64,000 bases of DNA, taken from contig JALLLT010000006.1 in assembly GCA_025266875.1 (NCBI GenBank), positions 868,001 through 932,000 of the forward strand, read 5' to 3'. Positions 12,326-23,887 of the stretch are shown piece by piece. Below the pieces are notes generated by a model, which saw nothing but the letters and a program-made list of their open reading frames with translations, did no database searches and was not told where the DNA came from. The stretch's first letter is position 1. The number at the start of each line of letters is the position of its first letter. Source of the stretch: Fennellomyces sp. T-0311. Taxonomy: Eukaryota; Mucoromycota; Mucoromycetes; Mucorales; Lichtheimiaceae. The position numbers were made by a program, and so were the translations under genes.

Positions 12326-14266
12326 CTACCATTTCGTAGCCAGGGGATTGCCCAGGTTTTGGGTGACAGCGTGGTATTGCGTCCGCAGCAACTTATGCGC
12401 TCGCTCTGATGTTGGGTCGCCGATCCATTCACTAACAGAGACAGTGTTTAGCTGACATGCATGATAAAAGATCGGGCATACGTACTTGTAAATTGCCTTG
12501 AGCACTTCGTTTTCTTCAGGTGCCACGCCGGGGACCGTTTGATACACGCTTTCTACGCGACTAATCCAATCCTTGGCGCTCATCACCTCCTCCGAGTTGG
12601 GGTTCAAAAGCTGGCCACCACCATTGACGCATCCACCTGGACAAGCCATGACTTCGACATAATGATACGAGCATTTGCCCGATTTGACCTTGCGTACGAT
12701 ATTCTGAATATTGCGGAATCCAAACGCCGTGGCGAACCGCAGCAGGATCCGACCATCATCACCCTGCAGGAAATACTCCTTGACGTCTGCATTCTTGCCC
12801 GTCTTGACAATCACACGTGCGTTGCTCGGCGACGCAGCCGGGTCTGCAGGGACATCATGAATATTAAACAACTCTCGTGCTGCGGTGCGCATGATATATT
12901 CAAGATAGCCACCGGACGAGGAACCTGCCGTGCCGAAGGCCATTTGCATCTCTGGATTCACAACCACTTTGTTGAACCTATGCACCAGCTGACCATCAGT
13001 AAAACAGTATCGTTTGCCGCAGCACGCAATGTCTCTTACATGTCATCAATTTCTGCCTCAGGGAGTTGATCAAACTGGAGGTTCTGCTCAGCAAACATCT
13101 TTTCGATCTCTCCCGTGGTCAGAACACAGTCCACCTCGCGCGTATTGAACTGCTCCATAAAGAAATCCGGTCGACTTGCTTCCAGTTTCTTGTCATAGCA
13201 AGGCATCACTGATACGTGATAGATCGCACTAGGACTATCCATCAATAGATTAATAATCAAGGGCGATGGAGCTGTTTCAAAGGCAGGTTTACCTTGTGCT
13301 TGTCTTTGTCGCCAGGTAATCCTTGACCAATGAACCCATCATCTGTTGGGGCGACTTGGCAGCAGCGATATGAGGAATAACCGCTCCATGTGTTTTTTCC
13401 GCATAGCAAACCCAGCCTGGACAAGCAGAAGCCAACATGGGCATATCCTGCTGGACCGATCCACCTTCACCGTCCTCTGCCTTAGCTGCCTTTCTACGTG
13501 CTCTTGGTCTGCGCTTTCCATCTTCTGCCTCCTGCTGCTTTTCAGCATCTTGTTGCTGCAACGCAGCCTCTACTTTGTCACCGCCGTTGGCCATGTAGCG
13601 GCGAAATCGCTCGACAAACTCACGTGCCGACTCTACAAGCGACAAATCTCTCGAGAACGATGTATCAAAGACATGATGGGCGCCTAAATGGTGCTTGAAG
13701 AAATAAACGAGGCGCTGGTGCACTTGGAGAGGAGTCATATTGTACTTTGCTGCCAACGACGCTCGGGACTGAGGGCTGATCGAAATGACAATCGTGCGAT
13801 GCTGGCTCGGATCGTTCTGTTCATGGGCCAATCGATTCGTATTCAATATGCCGTAAAGCTCCTCTTGCGACTGCATGGTGATCAGGACACTTTCTGCGGA
13901 GGTCACACAACCGCTAAAAGCAACCCGGTTGTCAGCGCAACCTTCTTCACTAACGTAACACCAAGTTACCTGCAAGCCAAACAGTCGTTCAAGGTGATAG
14001 AAGCCTTTTCGAGCTTCAACTCGCCTCCGTCTTTGGAGATCTCATAATAATCGCCGTCGCGATCGACCTTGATCTCTGTCTATGATCCCATTCGACCTGA
14101 TTACTAATGCTGCTTCTCGAAAGCGAAACTAAGAGCTTCGCAAGTTCGAGTTACTTACTGGGCCGGCGTCTTCGGATTTCTGTATCTCAACAGGCTTAAT
14201 ACACGCCTGCGAAGGCGCAATGTAATCGTTGAGATCGGTAAGGACAAGTGCAGAAGAGAAAGCCAT
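12326..14266 (-). CDS. NAR1: Cytosolic Fe-S cluster assembly factor Nar1 (iron-only hydrogenase-like)
   Basis: Nar1 is a component of the cytosolic iron-sulfur assembly (CIA) machinery and binds two Fe-S clusters. Exon 1 (14159-14266) starts [20 protein letters not shown] and supplies the first ligand (QACIKP). Exon 2 (13970-14079) joins exon 3 to give [14 protein letters not shown], the rest of the N-terminal 4Fe-4S site. The C-terminal cluster ligands lie in [21 protein letters not shown] and [13 protein letters not shown]. The protein ends [10 protein letters not shown]; in this family the C-terminal aromatic residue contributes to CIA targeting. An unusual basic and Gln-rich insertion ([20 protein letters not shown] and flanks) sits before the SACPGW motif. 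The spacer to the upstream TAF9 stop is about 140 bp. Assignment is firm. Confidence 0.95.
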
Positions 14267-14406
14267 GAATGAAACGGAGAATCAACGGCAGCAGATAGAA
14301 AATGACCGGATCCAACCAACCGGAGCCGGAAACCGATTGATCGCTTATTTTTTTTAGATGAGATCTTCTTGACAAGCTATAAAGTATGTACAGTGTATTG
14401 TGTGCG

Positions 14407-15191
14407 CTAAAAGTCATAATCGTCATCCTCCATCGCGTCCCGTGTCCTCTTTGCTCCCGCCTCGGCCGCATCCATCGATCCTTGCGTGTCCACCGGCGTC
14501 GCTTGCATCGGCGTGCCAGAGTCGGCGGGTGAGAATGTCGAAGTAGTCTGCATGGCGTCGGGAAATGAAGATGGTTGTTCGAGAATAGGCTGTGGAGGAG
14601 GAGGAGCCTGATTTCGCCTCAATTGGTATTGATCCTAATAACTGTAGCAACAAGAACTTACATCAGGGACAATTGTGAAGTTTAAGCCGGTCAAACAATG
14701 CTTTTCAGCCGGCAAGCGAATGCCATATTTTTCAGGTATCAGCGGCAATGGTGTCTTGTTCTTCTCTTCAGCAAGCTCCAGTAGCAGCTACTCAATCACC
14801 TATCAATACCACCGTCGTGCTTCCAAATCTACATAGAGAGACTGTACCTCTTTAGGTGGCGGGTTGGTAAAAGAGTGATTGACTCGACCTTGGATCGCGA
14901 GCTGTATATCGTCAAGATCAAGGTCGGCCTTGCCCGCATGCTCACCGTAGATTAGCGCATCCTGCAGGACATCAGTGGCGTATCCTTTTTTTACATAGAA
15001 TTGAGTTGGGCTGACAATTGGGTGTGTGTTTGCGTACAGTCTATTTAATGCTTACGATGGGCAAATTCGAGTAATTGTGGCACGACTCTCGGATCGTATT
15101 GCTCGACACCCAGTGATTGAAGTATTAATGAAACGATTCGCGCATCACGCGGTTGCGTTTGTTGCTTTTGATATTTGGATTCGGCTGGCAT
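14407..15191 (-). CDS. TAF9: Transcription initiation factor TFIID subunit 9 (TAF9)
   Basis: TAF9 is a histone-fold subunit shared by TFIID and SAGA. Splicing of short exons gives RDARIVSLILQSLGVEQYDP, then PQLLEFAHR, YATDVLQDALIYGEHAGK, ADLDLDDIQLAIQGRVNHSF and NPPPKELLLELAEEKNKTPL, the histone fold plus the conserved TAF9 downstream element (PLPLIPEKYGIRLPAEKHCL). The C-terminal tail is Pro/Gln-rich and ends AMEDDDYDF, like the acidic end of animal TAF9. I prefer the start at 15191 (MPAESKYQKQQTQP), 13 residues before the fold; an ATG at 15245 in the same frame would add 18 residues without homology. Total near 190 residues, normal for fungi. Confidence 0.92.
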
Positions 15192-16251
15192 CGATGAGCT
15201 TGCGGAAGAAAAAAGAGCTAGTAAAGTACGAACACCGCGCGTCACGCTGTCGATACACCCACTTTCTACTTCTTATCCTTTACGCGTAATGAACCGATCT
15301 TGACAATTGCAAAACACCTACACTGCGATTGGCCTTGGCAGCATTTACCACGGGGGCCGGTCAATATGGAGCAAACCACCGCACAATCAGTTTGGTTTGT
15401 GCACACCAGGCAAAACTTAAAAGCAATACTTTCTACAAACATATATCCATGTTACCCATCTGTACCAACGTGTATTACCGTGTTATCGACGTTGCCGTAA
15501 AGCTGCTTATGCGAACAGAAGCTGGTGTCACCATGGACATTATGATCCAGGCAACATACTCGAATGAGCTATGGGCTGGCTTTATCATGTTTCATTCACT
15601 GCTATGACATCTTGAATGCCCTGAACAGAATTGAATACATGGATAATTAATTGCGGCTTCAGAGAGCTACTCTTCATACATATCTAAAATGAGTTTTTTA
15701 TTTTTTATTGCGCACTTTTGAATACGAGCGCACATATCGCCATTAGTTACAGAATCATACCCGGTTATAACATGAATGGAAATAATGAATGGAATAAAGG
15801 GAATCATCATACAAAAGTATACAAGGTCTAGATTCATACTATGAAAAGGTGCGATAATCCAAACTTTCCATCCTTACAAAAGAAGATCACTGTTGCATTT
15901 TCGATTGGACAATGACTTGTATGTCATATATCTCAAGATCTCGTTACGTCTTCCATACTGCTCATACGGACATACTGCGGTATGTAACGACATTCTCCTA
16001 TGTGTGTAGGAAAACATGAAAATACATAGCATAAAATAGTCGACCATGACGGCTGGTGTATTCCGATGCATCAATACACATGCTGTCCCAGTAATACTTT
16101 GCCAAAAACGGCAGGAGGCTCCATAGAGATGTTTGTACTTTTTCGTACATAGGAATAAAAACAGTTGGTGTCGATCACTTTGGCGCACTCCTTTCTTTCT
16201 GGCTCTGTCACCAAAAGCACCTCTCTCAATGAAGCGGCTTCTTTTTCTTGA
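15192..16251. other. Intergenic region, no supported gene
   Basis: Short frames on both strands only (for example about 15329-15607 and 15874-16188), without motifs. Contains the TAF9 promoter. No repeats noted. Confidence 0.4.
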
Positions 16252-16655
16252 ATGCAGTAAGTTTTAAACTTTACTTATACTACCGCTGTTCTCAAAGGAG
16301 TGTCCTTGGCTCTATAGGTTCAAGTATCAAATATGATATAGAATGCTATTTCAAAGAGACTCCACCTGTAGAATGGCATACACCCGAGCTGATACAAAGA
16401 GTTGTTGCACCCTATGTACTGATCGCTCCTGAAAAAGAAGCCAGATTGTTTTTTAACCTTTACAAGGACTGCCTGGACGATTGTATTTGTGCATTCAGAA
16501 GCTTCGACTCTAGTCCAAGCACAAAAGCTGGTGACATCCGGAAGGCGCTACCAGACATTGAGCCTATAGGTTTCCGTATTTTCTCTCGTATCAAAGGGGA
16601 ACGCGATAGACTTACTGGAGATCCCTTTGACGAAATCTTTACTGGAAAGCCGTAG
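16252..16655 (+). CDS. Small orphan protein, first of a similar pair
   Basis: I do not recognise this gene. A GTAAGT donor at 16257 and an acceptor before 16298 suggest a short first exon (ATG at 16252, MQ) joined to SVLGSIGSSIKYDIECYF. An alternative start upstream (ATG near 16230, MKRLLFLEC) resembles the leader of the second copy but does not join in frame. The body contains PPVEWHTPELIQRVVAPYVL and APEKEARLFFNLYKDCLDD, closely resembling the gene about 0.8 kb downstream (SPERWNTLEIIRSLISSYQL, LPEAENTLFFEIYDEYL). It continues with a 50-residue tail absent from the second copy and ends IFTGKP. The pairing suggests a real, recently duplicated coding unit. Function unknown. Confidence 0.5.
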
Positions 16656-17042
16656 TGAAGTTTTACATTAACCATATACAGTAAACATGCTGTGAGTTGT
16701 CAGCCGCTTTATGGTATATTTGTTTTCCATAAATCTCAACTTTTTTCCTGACAACTACGTTTTATACCCATATACATATAAAAGATATCTGGTCTGGTTG
16801 ATGGACCCTTTGATTCCGCTTTTCAAAAGCATAGCGGGATGTTATGTTTCAGAACTAAAGTGGATGCCTCCGTAAACCTAATATAGCCATCGCTATATTG
16901 GAAACACACGGTGTCTGACAGGTTTTAAACAGGATTTACCGAGCTAACTGTTATGTTGACGGCTCCCTAAAGTTATTGTTTATATAGAAATGAAAGGCTA
17001 ATCGTCCATTAACCTTTTTTATTTTGCTGCCTACATTTTCTT
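16656..17042. other. Spacer between the two orphan paralogues
   Basis: About 390 bp, AT-rich, no gene seen. It should carry the promoter of the second copy. Confidence 0.4.
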
Positions 17043-17384
17043 ATGAGTCATCTGTGCAATTATAATAGCGATCAATCGCTATTTCTTGAATCTCGCCAGT
17101 ACCGGAATCAGGTTTGTATTATAACTTACATTTAATGCCCATTGTATAGGCTCACTTTACTGCAAAAAATTCACCCAAAATTTTTTTGCAATGCTTATCA
17201 AGGAATATATCGAGCAGTATTAGATCGCATTAGCCCCGAAAGATGGAATACTCTTGAGATTATACGGTCGCTCATCAGCTCATACCAACTGTGCCTCCCA
17301 GAAGCCGAGAATACGTTGTTCTTTGAAATATACGATGAATATCTGAATTATCGGGAAGGTCATGATGATAAACCACAAACCTAG
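17043..17384 (+). CDS. Small orphan protein, second of a similar pair
   Basis: Two exons proposed: 17043-17098 (MSHLCNYNSDQSLFLESR) and 17150-17384, intron GTACCG...TGTATAG of 51 nt; the joined frame reads LTLLQKIHPKFFCNAYQGIY, then RWNTLEIIRSLISSYQL and LPEAENTLFFEIYDEYLNY, ending DDKPQT. Another donor at 17112 is possible but breaks the frame. The sequence around the exon-1 end (TTTCTTGAATCTCGCCAGTA) matches the same place in the first copy (TTTCTTGAATGCAGTAA) apart from a short gap, which supports duplication including the intron. No known domain. Whether the proteins are expressed cannot be judged. Confidence 0.5.
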
Positions 17385-20300
17385 AAGAGACAAGGACATT
17401 TGGAATGCATTTGGGAATTGAAACGGTTAGGTTACATCATATTTATGTAGCCACAGTAGTAGTAATAGTGTTGATACGTAGCGATGAAAGCTTGTTGATG
17501 TAATTATATGCATTTCACATGATTTGATCGTCCTTATTGTTTATAAATTATACTGCTGTGCACCTCACATGTCTCTTTTTTTTGGGTTCTTCCTGTGCCC
17601 ACTTGCATGAATCCCGTCAAGTTGTTTGGTTGCCTTTCTCCAATTGGCTATCGTCGCAAAACCGGTAATCAATATGCGCATGTTAGAGTTGTATTCGTGT
17701 AGCACAGTTTACCAGAGGCGCACATCAAAGAGCACATAGCGTTTCATATGCGCGAGATTTAGTTATTCATCATTGAGTATCGGGAATGACCTCATATAGA
17801 AGCCATCTATTTACTTAACTCGGTGCCTCTCTTTCAAGTAGCAGCCCAAAGCTACTGGCGAGTAAGCCACGGCAAAGAGGTTCTCGAACACTGGTAAGTG
17901 CTTCTTCATTTCGCTTTTTGCAAGTCCTATATTCGCGGACAAGCACATTGGTTCGTATAATGAAATGGTTTTCGCTAAGATACGGAATAGTGTTATTATT
18001 AAACTATTGTCACAGATAAGCTTCACAATAGTGGCGCTCCCTTTGCAGGCACTATAGATGATGCAATAGTATATCAGGGGAGTTCAATGGTCCTCCATAA
18101 GATCATAAATATTAAAAAAGTTGAGTTGGTTATTTCATTATTTTTTGCTCAGTAGACTTTTACGTCTTCCAAAAGGTACATAGCAATTGTAACATGAACT
18201 ATCAAAGAAAAACGCGACTACGTTCATATGGAAAAATGGTTATGATCTTATGGACATTCACTGAATTCCCCTATTGTGATTAGTGTCTTACCCACCAATA
18301 CCGATGAAGAGTGTGGTATGGTACTGCAGGTGTGCATTTGCTTTTTTCATTACCTCCTACGATAAATGCCGACCGGCTAAGTATTTATCTTCTCGGAGAG
18401 CACGAGGGTGACCAGCTGACGCGTCAATCTCCAAATAACGTTTGAACAATAAGAAAAAAGGAAGAGCCATGTAGGGCAATTATACGCACACGGCGCTGAC
18501 GAGTAACAAACGTTAAGCCGGTTGGCCCAAAATGGGTTTAGATGATAAAGCTTATTATATATTCCCATGTTTTATACGGAAAATTGTTCCGTGCGCACTT
18601 TTTCTCCGTGATTATCCATCTTATTAAAAGTGCTCTTTACAAAACAAAAATCTATGGGTTTAAATCCGCAAGAAAAAAACGCAAGTGAGGTAATGTCGGT
18701 ATTGTATGTGCTATTTTCCAAAGTAGCATTGGATTTATGACTCAAAATGAACTCGGCATGAGGAATTCACTGGTCAATTGAATGTAATGACCCTACTGTA
18801 GCACAAAGTTTCTTTTTATGTGTATATTTTCTATAGCTTCCTCGGCTCATTTCCTAAAATTGTACATCCAACGAAAAAGTCATGGAACAGAATGTTTATG
18901 TCATATTAGTTGGTACGTGGACAGTAACTCGATCATATGCAGCCTCGCTCATGACCGACCGTATCCTTTAATATTTTTATACATATAAAATGTGACACGT
19001 ATACTTGAAAGCCATTAATGTGCTTCGATATGCCAACAATAATAAAATGCAACCGAACGAGGCTTTAAGTGTAAACAATATGAAAAAAATAGATCAAGGA
19101 GAGAAACTTCAACTATACCTTACTCGCGTGATAAAGTGAGAAAAGTGACTCAAATGGCTAACCACACGACTATGTTACCTAAAACTGATTGTGTCAAATG
19201 GCCACAAAAGATAGTCTGCGTAAGCAATGTAGGGTGTTACAAAGGAAACAAAACGATAAGGGGGGAGGGAGTTGGCATCGTTGTTGTCTCAGATTGTATT
19301 TGATAACACACTATGTTTTGTTATTAGCCCCTTGCACGTGTGTTCAGCAAATGGTCTATAGTACTTAAATTATTAATTGAGTACCAATTTTTCTCCTTAG
19401 TCCAAATACTGCCTATCTCTTGAAAAAGCAATGTGGCCCTCCGAAAATGGAATATTCGTCGTATCTAAATATACGGGCTCCCACATTTTTCGGATGAGTG
19501 CTCAATGAAAAAAATCTTGAATTCTTAATTGCAAAGGATCTGATACTGGATTTTTAGCGTTTTAATATTGAAGCGACACGGGTTTCGCGTTGCTTGGGTG
19601 AGTGTGCTTAGCATATGACACCGTGTCATTTTTTGCCGCAAACTTTATGCCCAAGTCCCATCGTTTCCACCGCGATGCTATGCGCTTTACTAATTAATGG
19701 TGAAATCTTGATATATCCACAGTGTACTATAACATACAGGCAGCTTGGACAGCCAAGCGTACCTCCGCTCTAGGTCACTGCGTTGTAAAAAGTCGCCCAG
19801 CCGTGCAGGATCTTTATCATGGGATGACTGTACTATGCTTACCTAACGCACTCCAGATTTGACACCTCATGGTCATAAAATCATAACATCTGATCTATCA
19901 TGAACAATGGCCTCTCGCTTATACCATGTCGGTTCTGAACGACAGTATTACGCCGTTGAGCATGAACTTCAACTTTGTTTTGCCCTCCTAAACATTGCAG
20001 GTAAATTCTATTGTTAAGATCGTCGGCCAAATAGTGGAGGCAGTACCGCATTGAGATATATTACTGCCGCGCTAGCATACTAATAAGAGTTCATGGGTAA
20101 TATAATATAGTGGAAACCGCACCCATGATGACTGTATCTACGCGTAGTCTCGCTATTGCTTGAATATCGAGTCTTCCTGCCTGTTGACTTGTTCAGCGAC
20201 TCGGACTACTCAGAGCCCAGTCGTGCTTTCTTGCTAGCACTGGCGGAGGACATCTGGATGTTAAACAGGGATAATCAGAAATAGTGGTGCTATTCCGGTA

Positions 20301-21692
20301 GTGTTTCGATCTCACCGCGGTGATACTCGCTAATATGTATAATGTCGAGAGCATCTCTATGGGTGCCAAGCCTCAAATCGCGATCCAGGAAATCGATAAA
20401 CCAGCTGTTACTATACTGGTATAGAAAGACAACGAGTACACAAAGTTGGGAGCATTACTAATAGCTGCTACGTGACCGCCACTGTGCTTACACTCAAAAA
20501 GGTGCTGTAGAGTTGACTAAACAGCACAAAAGCCTCCGTTCGAGCAGCGCCCTCCCCTCCGGGAGGCTCATGATTGCGCCAGGATGATAAAGAACAAGCG
20601 CCAGGCATCATTCAACCGAACCAGTAAACAGTGCGTTGGTTGTCCGATCTATGGAGTATCACAATCAGAGCGCATCAGGAAAAAAGTTGTTGGGAGGGAA
20701 CCGGATTGTAAAATAGCCGTTTCAAATTCAACATTTTGAACCTATAAAGCAGTTTTTCTGAGTGCAAAAAAAAGAGAGAGGCTTTTTATTTCAAAATCGG
20801 GTCCTTGCTGCGCAGACCCTATTGTTTTGAATGAAACTGACCATGCGTACTGGGGAGAGGGGGGAGAAAGCGCAAAATAAAGAAAAACTTCACGAGCCAA
20901 AAAGTGCTGACCGAAAAAGGTCAAGGACAACGTTGCAACTCAGCAACGAAACAAGGGGGACAGGCGCGCGTGAAAATTATGTTTTTGGTGAAGCAAGAAA
21001 ACCTATGAAAGCTTGGATACACAGCATGAAGGGTGTTTTGTGGATTGAGAGAGTGTTCGTATTGACACGAATGGGCTCAAGTGACACAATTAGTGGATGA
21101 CAAGTGGGTATTTTTCATATGCTCACGTTACAACCCGACATTGGCGAATGATTGGTGCGAAAACCAAACTTATCCGAATCGGCGCGCTTGGCTCACTCTC
21201 CCCCCACCCTTGCAACAGGCCTGTGGGGTATATCAAGAGTCCGTCGAACCCGACGTATCTGGGAAGCCGGGAAGCCAGTGGGGAAGGTTCCCGTCGGCTG
21301 TCTTTCTTGTTGCCCAGACAGCACGGCGTTCCTATGGAACGAGGCACGCAGTCATTGGTTTATTGTAGCACTTTGGCTAAAACAAGATAAGCTTGGATTA
21401 AAACCTCGATATATTGAAGCTTAGTTCTGTGGCCGTATGCAAACACTGAGAGCGAGGTGGGGGTTCAGGAACACATTCAGCCACGGCAATTTTTATTCCC
21501 TTCCGAAACTTCCGGATGATAGAAAATATGTTCGCTCTCATTGGCTAACGCTTATTGATTGAGCAAGCGCGGCTCGACCCTGAGCTTGTGACTAGGAGCG
21601 GAATCAAGGACGGATAACTTTTACGGTGATCACTTTCTCATTTTTTTTTATCTTTTTTTTTTTTTTTCCAACTCGCAACAACAGTTCGAGCT
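17385..21692. other. 4.3-kb gene-poor region
   Basis: No supported gene. From 18569 to 20741 there is no open frame of 60 codons or more on either strand. About 19,690-20,660 is less AT-biased than its flanks and reads like diverged, possibly transposon-derived sequence, but without recognisable protein remnants. Overlapping open frames at 21081-21424 occupy several frames of one GC-rich patch and are not convincing. A pyrimidine-rich run with long T tracts precedes the gene at 21693 and is probably part of its promoter. Confidence 0.45.
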
Positions 21693-23586
21693 ATGATGCA
21701 ACCTGAAGTCCCGTACTTTGCAGACCGTCCTATCTCAGCCTCAGCACCCACCTCGCCCACTCGAGTCCTTCATTCGCCTCCTCATGACAGCAAACGACCA
21801 AGTTTAAAGTATATTTTCGCTCCCTTGAGCCAGCAGGCGCCAAAGAGCTCGACACCGTCCACCAACAAAATCATTCTCGACTACCTGCTGTACCTGTCCA
21901 TCCAGTCGCGTCTGAAGCAGTCGCACGTCGAGCTGATGGAGCTATCCACGCCGCTGCCGGACAGCGATAACACGGATTCGTTGGCAGCACGCAAGAAGCG
22001 CTGGGTGGACACGGCGACCAAGGCGGAACAGGACAAGCACGCCGTGGAAGCCATTGTTGCTGGTAATTGCAACGAGGCCGATGCGAAGACGTATGCATTG
22101 ACATGCTGTTTAGGTATCTTGTCAGCAGGCTCTCAGATTAAAGGGCCCTCTTTCCTCAGGGACGACGACTTTGAGCAGCGACTGCATCTATGTCAACTGA
22201 CGAATCTCGTTTTTGGGAGATTTGATGCAACGTCTACGGGACAGCACGTGATTGCGCACAATTCTGCCCGTCGGCGGCGTCACGAAGCACAGATGATGGC
22301 TACGGTGATGGACCAGCCTGCCACTGAAAACAAAGAAAATCACGACGATCCATCCACTGACTTCACCAAGCGTCAGCAACTTTTTTCACAAGCCATCAGC
22401 CCCCGCTTCTGCCGTCGTCATCGGCACCAGAGCTGTTACGGCTGCAGATCGCCTTATCTCAAGGCCAAGCCGGATCATGCGTTGCAGATGCGGCACTTGC
22501 CAAAGATTGAGCAGCAACAGGATCAAGACAGCGACGGCGCGGTTGCTTCGCCCAAAGAAGCGTCGGTGATTCCACCAGCTGGACTGATTGAAGCCATCCC
22601 GATGTTTTTGAAGACCAGCGCCGATATGCTGCGACGCACGCTGGAGACGTCCAACAGCAGCGACGAGACCACGCGGCCAATGATCTTTGCAGGACAGCGC
22701 GTGATGGGCGGCGGCATGCCACCACGCTGGTAAGTTATTTATACCTCTTTGAATGGGACGGCGTTTTTCTTTTTTATAATAACATCCAAAAAAATGATAG
22801 GTATGACTTGTTTCTAGAACTTTTGACTCAAGCAGCCATCGAAAGCTATCTGTGCGACGGGCAAGCAGGCCTCGAGTCGATTTTCGAAATATTTTCGTAC
22901 GGCGATGTCGAGGACGAAGACGAGCCGGAAGACGCCGACGAGGATGACGACAATGACGAAGAGGAGCAGCAGGATGACGAATGGGGAGTCCGCGCGGCCG
23001 ATCATCACTTGCTGTTTCCCAAAACAAGAACAATGTACCTGTTCAAGACCCAAGTACGGGAACGGGAAAAAGAAGTAAGCATTATAGGAGAGCGGCCGTT
23101 TTCGGGATGACTAATGGGCTTGCACAACCAGTTCCTTGTGGTGGAAGGCGACGATCTGAAGCAGCACTTTAGCAAGCTGGCTCAGCGGTATCCGCTGGAA
23201 GCCTTTGAAAAGAGCATGGCCGAATTTATTCAAATGATCCTCAGCACAACCGATTCGCCCGCGCTGGAAAAGGTATGATACAGCAACAACAACAACGCAC
23301 GCCCAATTTTTGTGGTTCCGACCATTCACACACATTCTCTCTCTCTCCCCCGCATTAGTATGACAACCCGTCGTCTTGCCAATCATCGCCCGAGCTGAAT
23401 GCTGCTGCAGATGTGGCTGCATCGCTGCCTCCCGTTTACAAATACCCCGGCGACGGCTCGCTGCTGATGCCCGAGATCCCAGACTTGGACGACGACGATG
23501 ACGACGACGAGCCGGATGTGCCTCCCAAAAGCAACAAACGACGAGCGTCCATGTCGAATGTGCCTGAGCCCAAGCGTGCTCGATAA
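21693..23586 (+). CDS. Acidic, probably nuclear protein of unknown function
   Basis: Four exons (21693-22729, 22801-23074, 23132-23272, 23359-23586) sum to 1680 nt, 559 residues. The N-terminal 30 residues are Ser/Pro-rich (SASAPTSPTRVLHSPPHDSK). A helical region follows (IILDYLLYLSIQSRLKQSHV, then AARKKRWVDTATKAEQDKHA), then Cys/His-rich RFCRRHRHQSCYGCRSPYL, which might bind metal. After the first intron comes WYDLFLELLTQAAIESYLCD and a long Asp/Glu run (about 22,910-22,980), a folded-looking stretch (FLVVEGDDLKQHFSKLAQRY), a second Asp run and a basic end with EPKRAR resembling a nuclear localisation signal. I do not recognise the family. Consistent splice phases and codon structure make it a real gene. 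Confidence 0.8.
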
Positions 23587-23887
23587 GCCCATGATATCCC
23601 CTCCCTTCTCTACCAACATCTCCCTAGCATCACTCCTCTTTTCGTTTCTTTTTTTGTATAGTACTATCATGTCCCACCTTGTTCTGTATCTGTTTTGCTT
23701 CGCCCATCTCTCTCTCTCTTTGTGCGTATCTGCCGCTTCTCTTAATATATTGCACTACTTTTAATACCAAAAAGCGACTGAGCCACATGGCCTGCATGAT
23801 GATAGGTGTGCCGGAGTTAACAAAAGCAATCATGTTTGCAGGAGCCAGTCTTGCCTTGTACCACTCTTCTCTTATCTTTTGCGTAAT
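23587..23887. other. Spacer between the acidic protein gene and the SLC35F6-like gene
   Basis: About 300 bp, T- and CT-rich in its first half. It holds the 3' UTR of one gene and the promoter of the next; no separate gene. Confidence 0.4.

Noticed and set aside
12461..13069. 202-codon plus-strand open frame
   Set aside because: Antisense to NAR1, whose frame carries the Fe-S ligand motifs; no domain of its own.
21541..21610. tRNA-like T-arm word (GGGTCGAGCC on the minus strand)
   Set aside because: No matching acceptor stem or A box at proper spacing.
22386..23033. 215-codon minus-strand open frame
   Set aside because: Lies antisense over the acidic nuclear protein gene, has an Arg/His-rich composition typical of shadow frames and no motif.
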